This document shows, piece by piece, positions 8,117 to 18,683 of a DNA stretch of 64,000 bases (positions within the stretch are counted from its first letter, which is position 1; every line of letters starts with the position of its first letter). A program made the position numbers and the translations under genes. Under the pieces are notes generated by a model. It had not been told where the DNA came from and made no database searches. It saw only the letters and a list, made by a program, of their open reading frames with translations. The stretch is from Megalonaias nervosa (Eukaryota; Mollusca; Bivalvia; Unionida; Unionidae): NCBI GenBank assembly GCA_016617855.1, contig JAECUM010028771.1:1-64000 (forward strand), given 5' to 3'.

Positions 8117-8916
8117 ATCTATCAAATGTCAACATTGACGTTGCTGAATTTGTTACATTATCAGCTACAAATTTTACTGCACGTTTATTAATTTTATGAT
8201 ATTTTGCCGCAGATGTTATTGATTTAAATTTCATTTCTTCATTAGTTTCGAGATTTATTGAGATAATTGATTTTGGATTTTTAAAATTAGAACCATCAGA
8301 ACCGGCTCCACGTCGACTATTTTCTTTTGATGTTACCAAATCTAAATTTTCTAGACGATTATCTGTTTTAATTTTGTTAATATGATCGATAACTAAACTA
8401 TTTAGGTATTAGTCCGTTAAAAGTTTCAAACACAAAACGATCTGACATATAATGAACAAAATTAGTTTCTATACCACATACCATCACGTGTAAATATCCA
8501 TTTTTATCTAAATTTCCAACAATATTTTTAGTTTTTTTATGCCTAATAATTCCTCGATCATTTACTTCATATAAATCAAATGCTTGGTGAGGTTGAAATT
8601 CATTTTGTAATGATAAATTTTCAATATTATCATCTGCAACTGCGCCATTTGCTCTGTATACTCGTTGTCCTTCTGAAATATCGCCGCAAAACAAAGTATA
8701 AATAAAATCTTTTCTAAACATTTTAATTCTTTCTGCATTATCGCCTTTTACTGAAATTAACATACCAGCTGGTGTTGATATGCCAACAGATTTTTTAGAT
8801 TCTATATTAATAACAGAACCTAACATATTTGCTGCATATAAATTGTACTTTGGGTGCACATGATAAAATTCTTGCTCTTCCGCTGTCAATCTCAGATATC
8901 TCAAAATTTCTGTCAT
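8094..8916 (-). pseudogene. HNH homing-type endonuclease with NUMOD4-like and NUMOD1-like modules, one frameshift
   Basis: Reading leftward from 8916: residues 15-40 look like a NUMOD4 start (YNLYAANMLGSVINIESKK). A first, degenerate HNH-like block follows (RVYRANGAVADDNIENLSLQ, with RAN in place of the expected HxN), then a second NUMOD4-like stretch and FVFETFNGLIPK before a stop near 8397. After one frame change there is a clean HNH signature, VIDHINKIKTDNRLENLDLV, then SKENSRRG and a NUMOD1/IENR-like helix-turn-helix (NEEMKFKSITSAAKYHKI). The protein would have been about 270 residues. HNH-NUMOD proteins are DNA-cutting, often self-mobilising enzymes of phages and giant viruses. It lies opposite to its neighbours and is unusual cargo for a Polinton. 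Confidence 0.72.
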
Positions 8917-9031
8917 TATACTATGAGGTTTTTCATATCTCTAATTAGGAATCTTAAAAAACAAAATTCAATTTATACTATAAGGTTTTTCATATCTCTA
9001 ATTAGGAATCTTAAAAAAAAAAATTCAATTA
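8916..9031. repeat. Two tandem copies of a 58-bp unit between divergent genes
   Basis: The sequence TATACTATGAGGTTTTTC starts at 8916, and a nearly identical copy (TATACTATAAGGTTTTTC) starts at 8974; the following 40 bases match too. The duplication fills the gap between the start codons of the endonuclease (leftward) and the polymerase (rightward), so it may be a duplicated bidirectional promoter region. Confidence 0.8.
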
Positions 9032-9079
9032 AATATAAAATATTACTATATATATATATAATGTTAAAATTGCGAGATA

Positions 9080-12000
9080 TTGCTAAAAAGAACATTATCA
9101 AAACAGAAAAAAATTGCTTCAGCATTTTCTGGTTACGATAATAGTTACAAATTTGATGAACAAAATATTTTAGCAAATCAAAAAATTTTAGCAAATTTTA
9201 GCTCCACAAATTTATTTCATCTTTTACAACCTGTTATTGCTCGAGAACTTGCTGCTCATAAAAGTATCAAACTTATAGTCCAATATCATACGATTGTATC
9301 AAAGTTACACGCAGTTGAGGATATACTTGATGTAATTTTTGAAACAAAAAGTTTTGACAGCAAAATTTCAGAACCATATTTAACAGCAAAATCTAGAAAA
9401 ATATTAACTAGAACAAACATTGCCATGGTCGCCGATGAAATACATCAAGAAATAAACAAAAAATTAGAAGAATTTACTTCGTCAGGATCAGGTTGGAAAT
9501 TTGAAATGATAAAAGAAGTTTTATTTCACTCAGCAAAATATAACGTACTTCACGGCAGCGGCGCTAATAGCGCTGGCTACGTCGATCTCCCTCAAAAAAT
9601 TAAAAACAAAAATGCTGTATTAATGTCAAAAACGATGATGACAAATGTTTTCAATGGTCTATTCTTTCTGCGATGTTTCCAAAAGAAAAAAATGCTGATC
9701 GCGTTAACAAATATTTTCCGCACGAGGACGAACTAAATTTTTTAGGAATAACTTTTCCAGTAGCAGAAAATCATATACCAAAGTTTGAAAACAAAACAGT
9801 ATCTCAGTAAATGTTTTCGGACTAGATGAGCGAGAAAACGTTTACCCGAGATATATCTCAGAAAATGCTACGCAAAATACAATAAATTTATTATTTTATC
9901 GAGGACATTATTGTTGGATAAAAAACTTTAACGGACTGGTTGGCAAACAGTGCAGTAAAAATAAAAATAAAAAATATTTCTGCTATAGATGTTTGCACGG
10001 TTTTTCTAGCGATGAAAGACTGCAGAAGCATCTCAAATACTGTGTCAATGTTCAAAGAATAAGTATGCCTAGCGAAAAAGAAAAAATATTAAAATTTAAA
10101 AATTATAATCATAAACTAAATATTCCTTTTGTTACTTACGCTGATTTCGAGTGTCTACTCGTTCCCGTGGTTGGAGCATAAATCCAGTACTAGAAAAATA
10201 CAACAACATATTCCTTGCGGAGTAGCTTATAAAGTAGTTTGTTGCGCTAACGATAAATTTTCAACTCCGATAAAGTTATATAGAGGTGAAAATCCTGCCG
10301 TATGGCTATTAAAAAATTTAGTAGACGAAGTTAATAAAATTTCTAACAGATTACTTAATACAGCTCCAATGAAAATAATTTCTAAACAGCAACTCGATTT
10401 TGATAAAGCAGTTAATTGTCATATTTGTGAAAAGTTGTTGGTGGATTCTAACGGAGCACGTGATAAGGTGCGAGATCATAGTCATTTGACCGGCCAATAT
10501 CGTGGAGCAGCTCATAACGGTTGCAATTTAAAATTTCATGCTCCAGATTTTATTCCCGTAGTTTTACATAACTTTCGTGGCTATGATAGTCATATCATCG
10601 TTGAAGCATTTGGTGACGAGGAAATTAAATCTAAACTAAAATGAAATATCGTAATAAAATGTATTCCAAATAATGTTGAAAAGTATATGTCGGTGACGCT
10701 CGGTAAATTACGTTTTATTGACAGTCTGCAATTTATGGCAGCATCATTAGATGAGCTTGTTAAAGGTTGCAGTAGTTTTAATAATTTGCGAAGTTGCTTC
10801 GGTGAAAACTATATCGATCTGACAAAGAAAGGTATATTTCCCTACGAGTATCTCGCCGATTGGAGCAGATTTGATGAAACTTCTCTACCTAGCAAAGATA
10901 AATTTTACTCGCAACTCAAAAACGAAAATATAACAGATGACGAATATAAATATGCGCAAGATATTTGGAATAAATTTAGTTGTAACACATTTGGTGATTA
11001 TTATGATCTATATTTGAAAACAGATGTTTTATTGCTAGCAGATGTTTTTGAGAGTTTTCGCCGGGTAAGTTATAGCAATTATGGATTAGACCCCTGTTGG
11101 TATTATTCCTCTCCAGGATTATCTTGGGACGCTCTACTAAAAACAAGCAAAATAAAACTAGATCTTTTAACAGATGTTGATATGTTTAACTTTATTGAAA
11201 AAGGTATCAGAGGCGGAATTAGCGTTATAACAAAGAAATATGCAGCTGCTAATAACAAGTACTTAAAAAATTATGATAAAAATCTCCCGTCGAATTACAT
11301 CATTTATCTGGACGCCAATAATTTGTATGAATATGCAATGTCAGAGCCAATGCCACACAGTGGATTTCATTGGATAACACCAGATCAATTTCTTAAAGAA
11401 ACTGAAAAAGATTTACCTAGAAAAATTAATATCGATTTTTCAGATATCTCATATTTTGTTGAAGTTGATCTAGATTATTCTAATTCGCTACATGATCTAC
11501 ATAATGATTATCCGTTTTGCGCAGAGTCAATGATGATTAATTATAGTTTATTATCGCCTGAACAACGAGCAACGACGACATAAAAAAATTCGATTGTTAA
11601 TAAGTTAGTTCCAAATTAGATAAAAGAAATTATGTTATGCACCACAAAAATTTAAAACAAGCAGCAGATGCTGGACTAATTCTGAGAAAGGTCCATCGCG
11701 TGCTAAAGTTTAATCAGTCGAAGTGGATGGCAAATTATATTGATCTAAATACGAAACGTCGTGCCGTGGCTAAAACCGAATTTGAGAAAAACTTTTTCAA
11801 GCTGATGAACAACTCGGTGTTCGGTAAGACGATGGAAAATATTCGGAAGAGAGTCTCTACAGAAATCGTTAATGATATAAGTCGCAGAAATAAATTAGTT
11901 AATGATGATGGTTTTGTTAGTATGAAAATATTTAATGAAAACCTTGTTGCAATACAACGACGAAAGACAAATTTAAAGTTAAATAAACCTATCTATGTTG

Positions 12001-12575
12001 GTGCAGCTGTACTTGATATATCAAAGTGGCTGATGTACGATTTTCACTATAATTTTACCAAAAAGCAGTGGCTAGATACAGAGTTGTTACTTACTGACAC
12101 AGATTCGCTAGTTTATAATATAAAATGTGAAGATGTCTATATGGGTATTTACAATAATAAAAGTCTGTTCGATTTATCAGATTATCCAGCATATAGTGGA
12201 TCTCAAGATAATTCGAATAAAAAAGTTATTGGAAAAATGAAAGATGAGTTTATGTTTATGCCGGTTAGGGAATTTGTTGGACTAAAGAGCAAAATGTATG
12301 CTGTCATATTAGATGACAATAAAGTTACAAAAAAAGCAAAAGGTATTCCTCGAGGATATGTGAAAAAGATGATGAATTTTGACGATTTTAAAGCAGCGCT
12401 AAACAATAGCATCAGTTTTATCAAAACAAATGTTATTAGAACAAACCATCATAAACTTGAAACTGATACGATCATAAAACGTGGACTAAGTAATTTTGAT
12501 GATAAAAGATATTGCAGTGACGGAATTAACACACTAGCGCTTGGACATTATAAGGTAATTTTGTCTATACATTAG
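9080..12575 (+). pseudogene. Polinton protein-primed family B DNA polymerase (pPolB), multiply disrupted
   Basis: About 1,165 codons. The N-terminal region contains GSGWKFEMI near 9490 and a Cys-His finger (FCYRCLHGFSSDERLQKH) near 10000. Exonuclease motif I is ADFECLL near 10140, Exo II is HNFRGYDSH near 10570. Polymerase motif A is YLDANNLYEYAMS (Asp at 11311-11313), motif B is NNSVFGKTMEN near 11810 and motif C is TDTDS near 12095. The enzyme would copy the linear element from a terminal protein. Lesions: frame changes near 9650, 9803, 10160 and 11620, and in-frame stops at 10642-10644 and 11581-11583. The glycine usual after NNLY in motif A is Glu here. The C-terminus (LALGHYK) looks complete. 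Confidence 0.88.
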
Positions 12576-12636
12576 AAATAATGTTTGAAAATTTAACATT
12601 AGCAGATGGAGTTAATAGCAAAATAAAAATAAAATA

Positions 12637-13032
12637 ATGGTCAATAACCAACAACTATCATTTGAATTTAACGATGAAATTTCAGGTATTTGTTTTAGTA
12701 AATTTGACAGAATCAAACTCTCCCTTATCAAATCAGATGACAGCAAATACTTTAGTTATCTCGAAAGTTTACGAGACGAGCTTGCATTGAAATATAACAT
12801 TTTGCATAATCCTATCAGTCAATACCAGTATACAAAAATTAATATAGACCTAGATAGGTTGAAGGTTTACGCAAAAGGTAGTAAGTTTCTTCTCGGTAAG
12901 ATAGCGATGAAAGAACTATTTGAATGTCGTCGTAAAGTATCCGGTAGAATTAAATTTTATCTATATAATCATGATAGCACGCTTTACTTAATATCAAACG
13001 TCGAGACATTATGTGTTGGTCACGAAATATAA
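12637..13032 (+). CDS. Unrecognised 131-residue protein downstream of the polymerase
   Basis: Intact frame 61 bases after the polymerase stop, same strand, same base composition. Mixed alpha/beta appearance with FDRIKLSLIKSDDSKYFSYL in the first half and RIKFYLYNHDSTLYLISN near the end. No catalytic motif, signal peptide or membrane span is visible. It is the last plausible gene of the element on the + strand. Function unknown. Confidence 0.45.
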   Translation: MVNNQQLSFEFNDEISGICFSKFDRIKLSLIKSDDSKYFSYLESLRDELALKYNILHNPISQYQYTKINIDLDRLKVYAKGSKFLLGKIAMKELFECRRKVSGRIKFYLYNHDSTLYLISNVETLCVGHEI

Positions 13033-13325
13033 CTATATCTGTTTTTTAATACTGTTACAGCTAAGTTTTGTAGTAATCGAACATAGCTTATATGTGTGTG
13101 ATTTAGATTTTAACTTTGCTTTTACACTGTATTTTTTCTTTTGCTATGATAATCAGTGACTTTATCTCAAATTTTTGTTTATATCAGAGTTAATTCACTG
13201 TATTTTGATTTGTAAATAGATCAGATTTGACTATGATATCAGATGATTAAGCGAGACAACTCCGTCAAGCATAGCTTAGTAACAAACAGTTGTCGTGTTT
13301 GTTGTGCTAAGTTAATGTTATGCAT

Positions 13326-13406
13326 AACATACAAACATACAGACATACATACAGACAGATATATATACAGACAGACATACATACAAACATACATACAGAC
13401 AGACCC
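13326..13406. repeat. (ACAT/ACAG)n microsatellite
   Basis: Alternating ACATACAGACAG-type tetranucleotides over about 80 bases. Confidence 0.85.
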
Positions 13407-13790
13407 AAGTTCTATCACAATTGCAGCTGAAAACGTAACTATATATTATTCTGACTCAAGACAAGACATGTACTTAACTTCAAGTTATTTTTAGACGGCA
13501 TTATATAGCATGCGAATCTATAAACTTATCGATTATCTTAGTGTCCCTTAGCAACATTCACGAATACAGACTTTTAACTCGGCAAAAATGCGGGTTTTAT
13601 ATATCCTATAGATCTCTCCAATGTATTTGGAAATTGAAATATTATCACTTACCTTCGTCGTCCACGTAATACTGTAGTAGAAATGATCACAAACGAAAGT
13701 TCTAACTGCCTTTATAGTGTCCAAACGGAATTTCTATACTGTCATATGACCATACAAAATTCCCATAATAACTAAATCAAGGTTAAAGAC
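13407..13790. other. No gene seen
   Basis: AT-rich sequence with no convincing coding segment; presumed junction between the Polinton remnant and flanking repeats. Confidence 0.5.
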
Positions 13791-14070
13791 GTGGAATTTC
13801 CTAAAATGACGTCAAAATCAGGTTAAAAATAGGGGATTTTCAATGGACTTTTTAGAATATAACGCCAAAATTAGGTCAATTTGCAATAGATTTTCCTAAA
13901 ATGTAACGCCCACTCCAAATCAAGGTCAAAAGTAAGAAATTTCTAATGGAGTTTTTAGAATATAACGCCAAAATCAGGTCAATTTGCAATAGATTTTCCT
14001 AAAATATAACGCCCACTCCAAATCAAGGTCAAAGATAAGGAATTTCCAATGTTTTTTTCTTAAAACGCCT
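13791..14070. repeat. Degenerate tandem repeat, unit about 103 bp
   Basis: The phrase TTTTTAGAATATAACGCC occurs at about 13848 and 13951, and the following block (TTTGCAATAGATTTTCCTAA, ACTCCAAATCAAGGTCAAA) is repeated with it. A third, shorter and diverged copy lies on each side. It could be eroded terminal-repeat DNA of the Polinton, but the opposite end is outside the window. Confidence 0.7.
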
Positions 14071-14202
14071 ACTGAAATTAAGGTCATGAAATAGATTTCC
14101 CCAAAATAACGATATATAAAACACAGAATTTTATTCGTGGTCATTTCTGTTATAGGATTATACGTGAACAAGGTAAGTGAAAATATTTTTGACAAAATGT
14201 TA

Positions 14203-14541
14203 CTATAGAAGGTTTTGGAGGGGTAGGGGATACCGGATAGTGGAACCTTGTTTACATATAGCTTTAGTAATATCATTATCAAATAAAATATCAACCATAT
14301 TGTCAATAAATGTCATCACATCATCTGCCCAACCCTCTATTCTCACATCATTTTCAGTCGCGAATAACCAAACTGACCCATATTTTGGTGATATATGATA
14401 TCCAACTTTTTTAATACAATCGCTTATTATTTTATTTTCTATACCAGTATAATTTGAGGCTGATTTGATTGAATTAAATCTCTTACAAAATTTATTTGTC
14501 AGATCAAATCCAACATGTCGAGTTGGATTATAGAGATACAT
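14203..14541 (-). CDS. NUMOD1-like DNA-binding ORF (112 codons)
   Basis: Open minus-strand frame. Its first half reads like a NUMOD1/IENR module: VGFDLTNKFCKRFNSIKSAS followed by NYTGIENKIISDCIKK and an aromatic strand (YGSVWLF). The FxSIKxASxxTGI pattern is the recognition helix-turn-helix also seen, more weakly, in the endonuclease at 8094-8916 (FKSITSAAKYHKI). No HNH or GIY-YIG nuclease part is visible here, so it may be a fragment of a larger endonuclease or a free-standing binding protein. Whether it belongs to the Polinton is uncertain because it lies beyond the last recognised + strand gene. Confidence 0.5.
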   Translation of the reverse strand: MYLYNPTRHVGFDLTNKFCKRFNSIKSASNYTGIENKIISDCIKKVGYHISPKYGSVWLFATENDVRIEGWADDVMTFIDNMVDILFDNDITKAICKQGSTIRYPLPLQNLL

Positions 14542-14616
14542 TGTATATAATATTTCATTTGTTTAATTAATTTTATCTAAACTTTATAAATAACAAACAT
14601 TATTTCTATAGGTAAT

Positions 14617-14821
14617 AGTAGTATTGATAATTGAGTTGTTCCTATCTCAGAGACCCCCTACCCCAACAAAACAAATTTTGTCAGAAATATGTTAGAAAAG
14701 TCTTATCATATGAAAGTTATCATTTTAAGCTATAAACGGCTGCTGACAAAAATGTTAACGTATAACGTTTTGGGGGGTAGGGGCGTCTCTGAGAGAGGAA
14801 CCTCAAATTATCAATACTACT
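14617..14821. mobile_element. 205-bp fold-back element (MITE-like or terminal-repeat remnant)
   Basis: The left arm begins AGTAGTATTGATAATT at 14617; the right arm ends with its exact complement (AATTATCAATACTACT) at 14821. Arms of about 48 bases continue inward with a few mismatches to a C5-TACCCC / GGGGTAGGGG block. No obvious target-site duplication flanks it. A related GGGGTAGGGG block recurs at about 14219 in the tail of the NUMOD1-like ORF. Confidence 0.75.
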
Positions 14822-15140
14822 CACACATTCTGTTGATCTAAGATCTGCCTCTCACACATTCTCCTTATCTGTTGTCTGGATCTGACACACATTTTCTTAA
14901 ACCACCGCATATTTCTGACATAGAATATCTTTGTGGAAACACATTCTGACACACATTCTCTTTGTCGACGCCCTTTCTCTGGCATGCATTACTCTTAATC
15001 TAAGGTCTGTCACACTTCTCTTAATCTACTTCTTTCTCTACTACACATTCTATACCTCCACGGCATATCTCTGACACGCATTCTCATAATCCATGGCTTA
15101 GTTCTGACACATATTCTCTTAATCTACGGCCTATCTCTGA
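14822..15140. repeat. Degenerate tandem repeat rich in CTGACACACATTCTC
   Basis: Phrases such as TCTGACACACATTCTC followed by TTAATCTACGGC recur about every 35-40 bases with strong divergence. No coding potential seen. Confidence 0.6.
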
Positions 15141-15223
15141 GAATTGAAAAGATATGTCCGTAAAGTACTTAGACAAAAATAGCCTGGAAAAAAAATACGC
15201 ACGCGAAATATAACGTAAATGTA

Positions 15224-15286
15224 AGTAGTAGTATTAATAGTTTTAGTAGTAGTAGTAGTAGTAGTAGTAGTTGTTGTTGTTGTTGC
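15224..15286. repeat. (AGT)n and (TTG)n microsatellite
   Basis: Runs of AGT followed directly by TTG triplets. Confidence 0.85.
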
Positions 15287-16607
15287 GAAGGCAATGATAA
15301 AGATAATTATGACAATAACGAAACATCAATGAGTTCAGTGATGATGACAAAAATATTGTTATGAGGACAGTTTCTACAGACTGAAGTATGTTACTTTCTT
15401 GATAGTGCCGTTGGTCGAGTCTCTAACATACAATTACAAATGGAGACAGCAATAGTCACTGTTGACTATCCAACCAGGTACTTTATTCGTAGTATCTAGT
15501 CACAAATACCACGACACTAAAGGAAAGGATCTGGACAAGCTAGATAGGTTAGTAAGTGATCTCATAATGTCTCGAGTGCTAATCCGCTCCTTTACATAAG
15601 ATGCAGTCCTAAATCTCACCCATGTCAAGTGTTACACTGGTGCTTCTGCTTTACAGTCAGATTTACCACTAGATTCAAGTTTCTTAAGAGTATGGCTGCT
15701 TAATAAGTGACCTTATATGAACTTGACTGCCACAATACAAGGCGTATAATGAACATCTTTAACCGTCAATAACCATTCAGTTTAAAAAGATTTCTAACCT
15801 TAGCTACACAGTTTATATTGTTTGTATTTTGGGTGGACAAAATATCGTCATGGTATGGTCCTTAATGAGGATGCGCAATTACGAAGCGATAACACATCTG
15901 CCGTGGTTTGTCGATTGAGTAAACAGTACGCGAACACAATTGGTTATTGCCAAGGTCATTTCCCTGGCCTGCGTAAAATTGCATTGTTTACTGCGCTATT
16001 TGATGTTGAAATAGTCACGCGTTTCATCGTGCGCGCTTGAAATGACGTCTTAGTTCAATTTAAAAATACTCAGATCCCCGTGAAATATTCAGTCGTATAA
16101 TATATCTTCAAAAAGAAGGATATATTTCTATTACGTGCCGTAAAGAGTTGTATTTTTACATCTTTGGAGCTCGAGATGTTTCATCACAGATGACAGCTTG
16201 TTCAGAAGTTCGTTTATTTTTTCCGAATATAATAATTTATTCCCTGGAGAACTATACAAGTGAAAAAGACATTCGATGGAAATTTATTCTAATTTGGAAC
16301 ATTAGAAGTTGTTGTTCAACGTGGAACTCTTAACAGTTTGTGAAGATAATCCAAACATTTATCCTAGTACTGAAAAAATACAAGTCCTAACATTCGTATA
16401 AAGACTTCACCTGACGTCATCATCCTCCATCTTGGAACGTCATCAAGATTTGAACCTGGATTCAGTTAAAACTATTTAGTAAGTCCTATTTTCTATTTTC
16501 ACCTTTTCACCGTGTTTTCTAGTGAAATAAATTATTTTTGTTAAACCTTACAAAGCTTGTTGGTTTCACTCTTTTCTTTTGTTACTTTTGAACAAACCTA
16601 TACGTAA

Positions 16608-16609
<2 letters not shown>
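15287..16609. other. No recognised gene
   Basis: The GC content around 15820-16040 is somewhat higher and the frame there is open for 72 codons, but no family is recognisable. An AATAAA occurs near 16526 on the + strand, followed by a T-rich stretch. A decayed retroelement or a non-coding transcript end are both possible; neither is supported. Confidence 0.4.

Positions 16610-16664
<55 letters not shown>
16610..16664. repeat. (TA)n microsatellite
   Basis: About 27 TA dinucleotides in a row. Confidence 0.95.
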
Positions 16665-16667
<3 letters not shown>

Positions 16668-17470
16668 GTATAGATCTCCAAGTATGTTCACATTAAAGTG
16701 TGGCGTCATATCAAGTACACACTGGTAATCGACATTCGTAATGTGTGAATCGTGAAGTGAAGATATATTCTTTTTTTTGGGGGGGGGGAGTGTGGATGTT
16801 TCATGGAATCGATAGAAACAATCCATATGTTTGTATGGGTAGATGTCCTTTTTCAAAAAGGTAGATTTCATACAATTAAGTTCAGTCTATATACAACCTA
16901 TAATATATGATTTCATTGCGCTGTAAATATTTTATTCTTTCATGATATAGTGTCATTCATTAAATGATAGAGCGGACACAATATAGTTTTACATAATACA
17001 TTACACGCAGCTGAATCGAGATTTTACGTTCAATTCCGGCAAGCCGAATATCTGTGACGTCATTTGTGCCTTTGTGCCTAAAGGCAATCAGTATGCTGGT
17101 CCCGTATCATACTTATGGGCGGTAGTCATACAAGGGACGGTAACCCTGATACAACAATCAAACGATTATTAGAAAATCCCTTAGAACGCCTAAGAGTTGT
17201 TGCATAGAAGTGTGTTATAGCGTTATAGATCGGTAGTTTTTGGAAAGAAAAAGTGCGTTTGGGAGAAGAAAATTAAACAATATTAAAAAACAAAATTAAA
17301 AATTTAAATAAAAACAGGAATGAAAAGTAAGGACAAAATTGTCCAGACCTCAAATGAAGCAAAATTGTAGTCTTCTGTTTACAACTGATGCTCTTAAATT
17401 AAGTTGAGATCAAAAGACATTGTTGGCGGTTGAGATTAACATACATTTTTGGCGGCTGATATGTGTGTAT
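16665..17470. other. No gene seen
   Basis: AT-rich DNA without a supported feature other than a G9 run near 16780. Confidence 0.5.
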
Positions 17471-17792
17471 ATGTGTGATTTGGATTTGTAACATAGTTTT
17501 AACAATTTTTCAGTCATATCACTACAATGTCTGCAGTGTGGCAGTTTATAGTGATGTCTAGTACTGGGGCATCATGCCGCAGACCGCAGGCATGTAGCAT
17601 GATGCCCCATCCAGTCACATTATCCTGACACCAGGCTGACCATTCCTAAAACTAACTTCTTAATGCTGAGCGCCAAGCGAGGTAGTTGTTAGTACCATTT
17701 TTGTAAGTCATTGGTATGATTCGACCGGGGATCGAACCCACGACCTCCCGCACCCGAGGAGGAGGCTCTAACCACTAGGACACGGGAGCTGT
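17471..17792 (-). mobile_element. tRNA-derived SINE (copy 2)
   Basis: Same family and orientation as the copy at 1-303, with closely similar text over the full length, including the B-box-like GGATCGAACCC (plus-strand reading) and the complement of the A box. The 3' tail runs into a short TG repeat. Confidence 0.88.
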
Positions 17793-17898
17793 CGGCGGCT
17801 GATGTAAGAGTAAATAAAGAGGTGCACAAATACTGCCACGCTAAGAACTGTGTCTCTAATCTTCGCCGAAACTCGGTTTCTTTGCGGTGTTTGTGGTG

Positions 17899-18121
17899 AC
17901 TATTTCACCTGGACCGCTCCGGTGGCCTAGTGGTTAGAGCATCCACCTCGGATGCTGGAGGTCGCCGGTTTGAACCCAGGCTGAGTCATACCAAAGACAT
18001 GATGCCTCAGTGCTAGACATCGCTATAAACTATCACACTGCAGATATCGCGATATGACTGAAAAATTGTTAAAGCTACGTTAAAAATCCCCAAGCACAAA
18101 ACAAGACACTATTTCACCTGG
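17899..18121 (+). mobile_element. tRNA-derived SINE (copy 3) with 14-bp target-site duplication
   Basis: The head ACCGCTCCGGTGGCCTAGTG starts at 17913; the copy is shortened internally and ends near 18097 with the family tail. The 14-mer ACTATTTCACCTGG occurs on both sides (17899-17912 and 18108-18121), a clear target-site duplication from LINE-driven insertion. Confidence 0.9.
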
Positions 18122-18329
18122 CTGAAACTTGAATGAATTTCCTTGCAATGTATTTGGTTACGTTTGCTAAACCTGATGACCACCTGGACGTGTTTGAAAA
18201 GATATTATTAATTGTCTTTCATAACAAACTTTACTGCGTAAAATTAACCCAAACTTGAATTTTACATTTGTATATACCTGCTGTCGGACAACAGAACATT
18301 TTAAACGGCATTTTTCCTATAACTCGATG

Positions 18330-18683
18330 GACCGCTCCGCTGGCCTAAGTGTTTAGAGAGTCCGTAACGGATGCGTGAGGTAACTAGTTCGAACACCGGC
18401 CGAATCATACCAAAATTTTTTTTAAAAAAAATGGTACTAGCAGCTGCCTCGCTTGGAGCCCCGCATTAAGAGATTAATGCTAGGACTGGTCAGCTTGATG
18501 TCAGGACAATGGGTCTAGGGGGGAACGTCATGCTATTTGTCTGCGTCATGATGCCCCAATGCTAGACACCACTATAAACTGCCTCACTGCAGAGATCGCA
18601 GCGATATGACTGAAAAATTGTTAAAGCTACGTTAAAAATCCAAATCACACACACACACACACACACACACTCGCGCACACACA
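18330..18683 (+). mobile_element. tRNA-derived SINE (copy 4) with (AC)n tail
   Basis: Full-length but more diverged copy, with the tRNA-like head at 18330 and the tail AAAAATCCAAATC followed by (AC)n to 18683. The tail shows that the family ends in an AC microsatellite. Confidence 0.85.

Noticed and set aside
9080..9736. A separate 218-residue gene
   Set aside because: It is the N-terminal part of the polymerase, and the homology pattern continues in the next frame.
15822..16040. Possible DIRS or retroelement reverse-transcriptase fragment (SDNTSAVV)
   Set aside because: Only a short resemblance to a DNTxVV pattern; no further motif or neighbouring domain.
16566..16871. 101-codon minus-strand frame
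   Set aside because: Its centre is the translated (TA)n microsatellite (alternating Tyr-Ile); not a gene.
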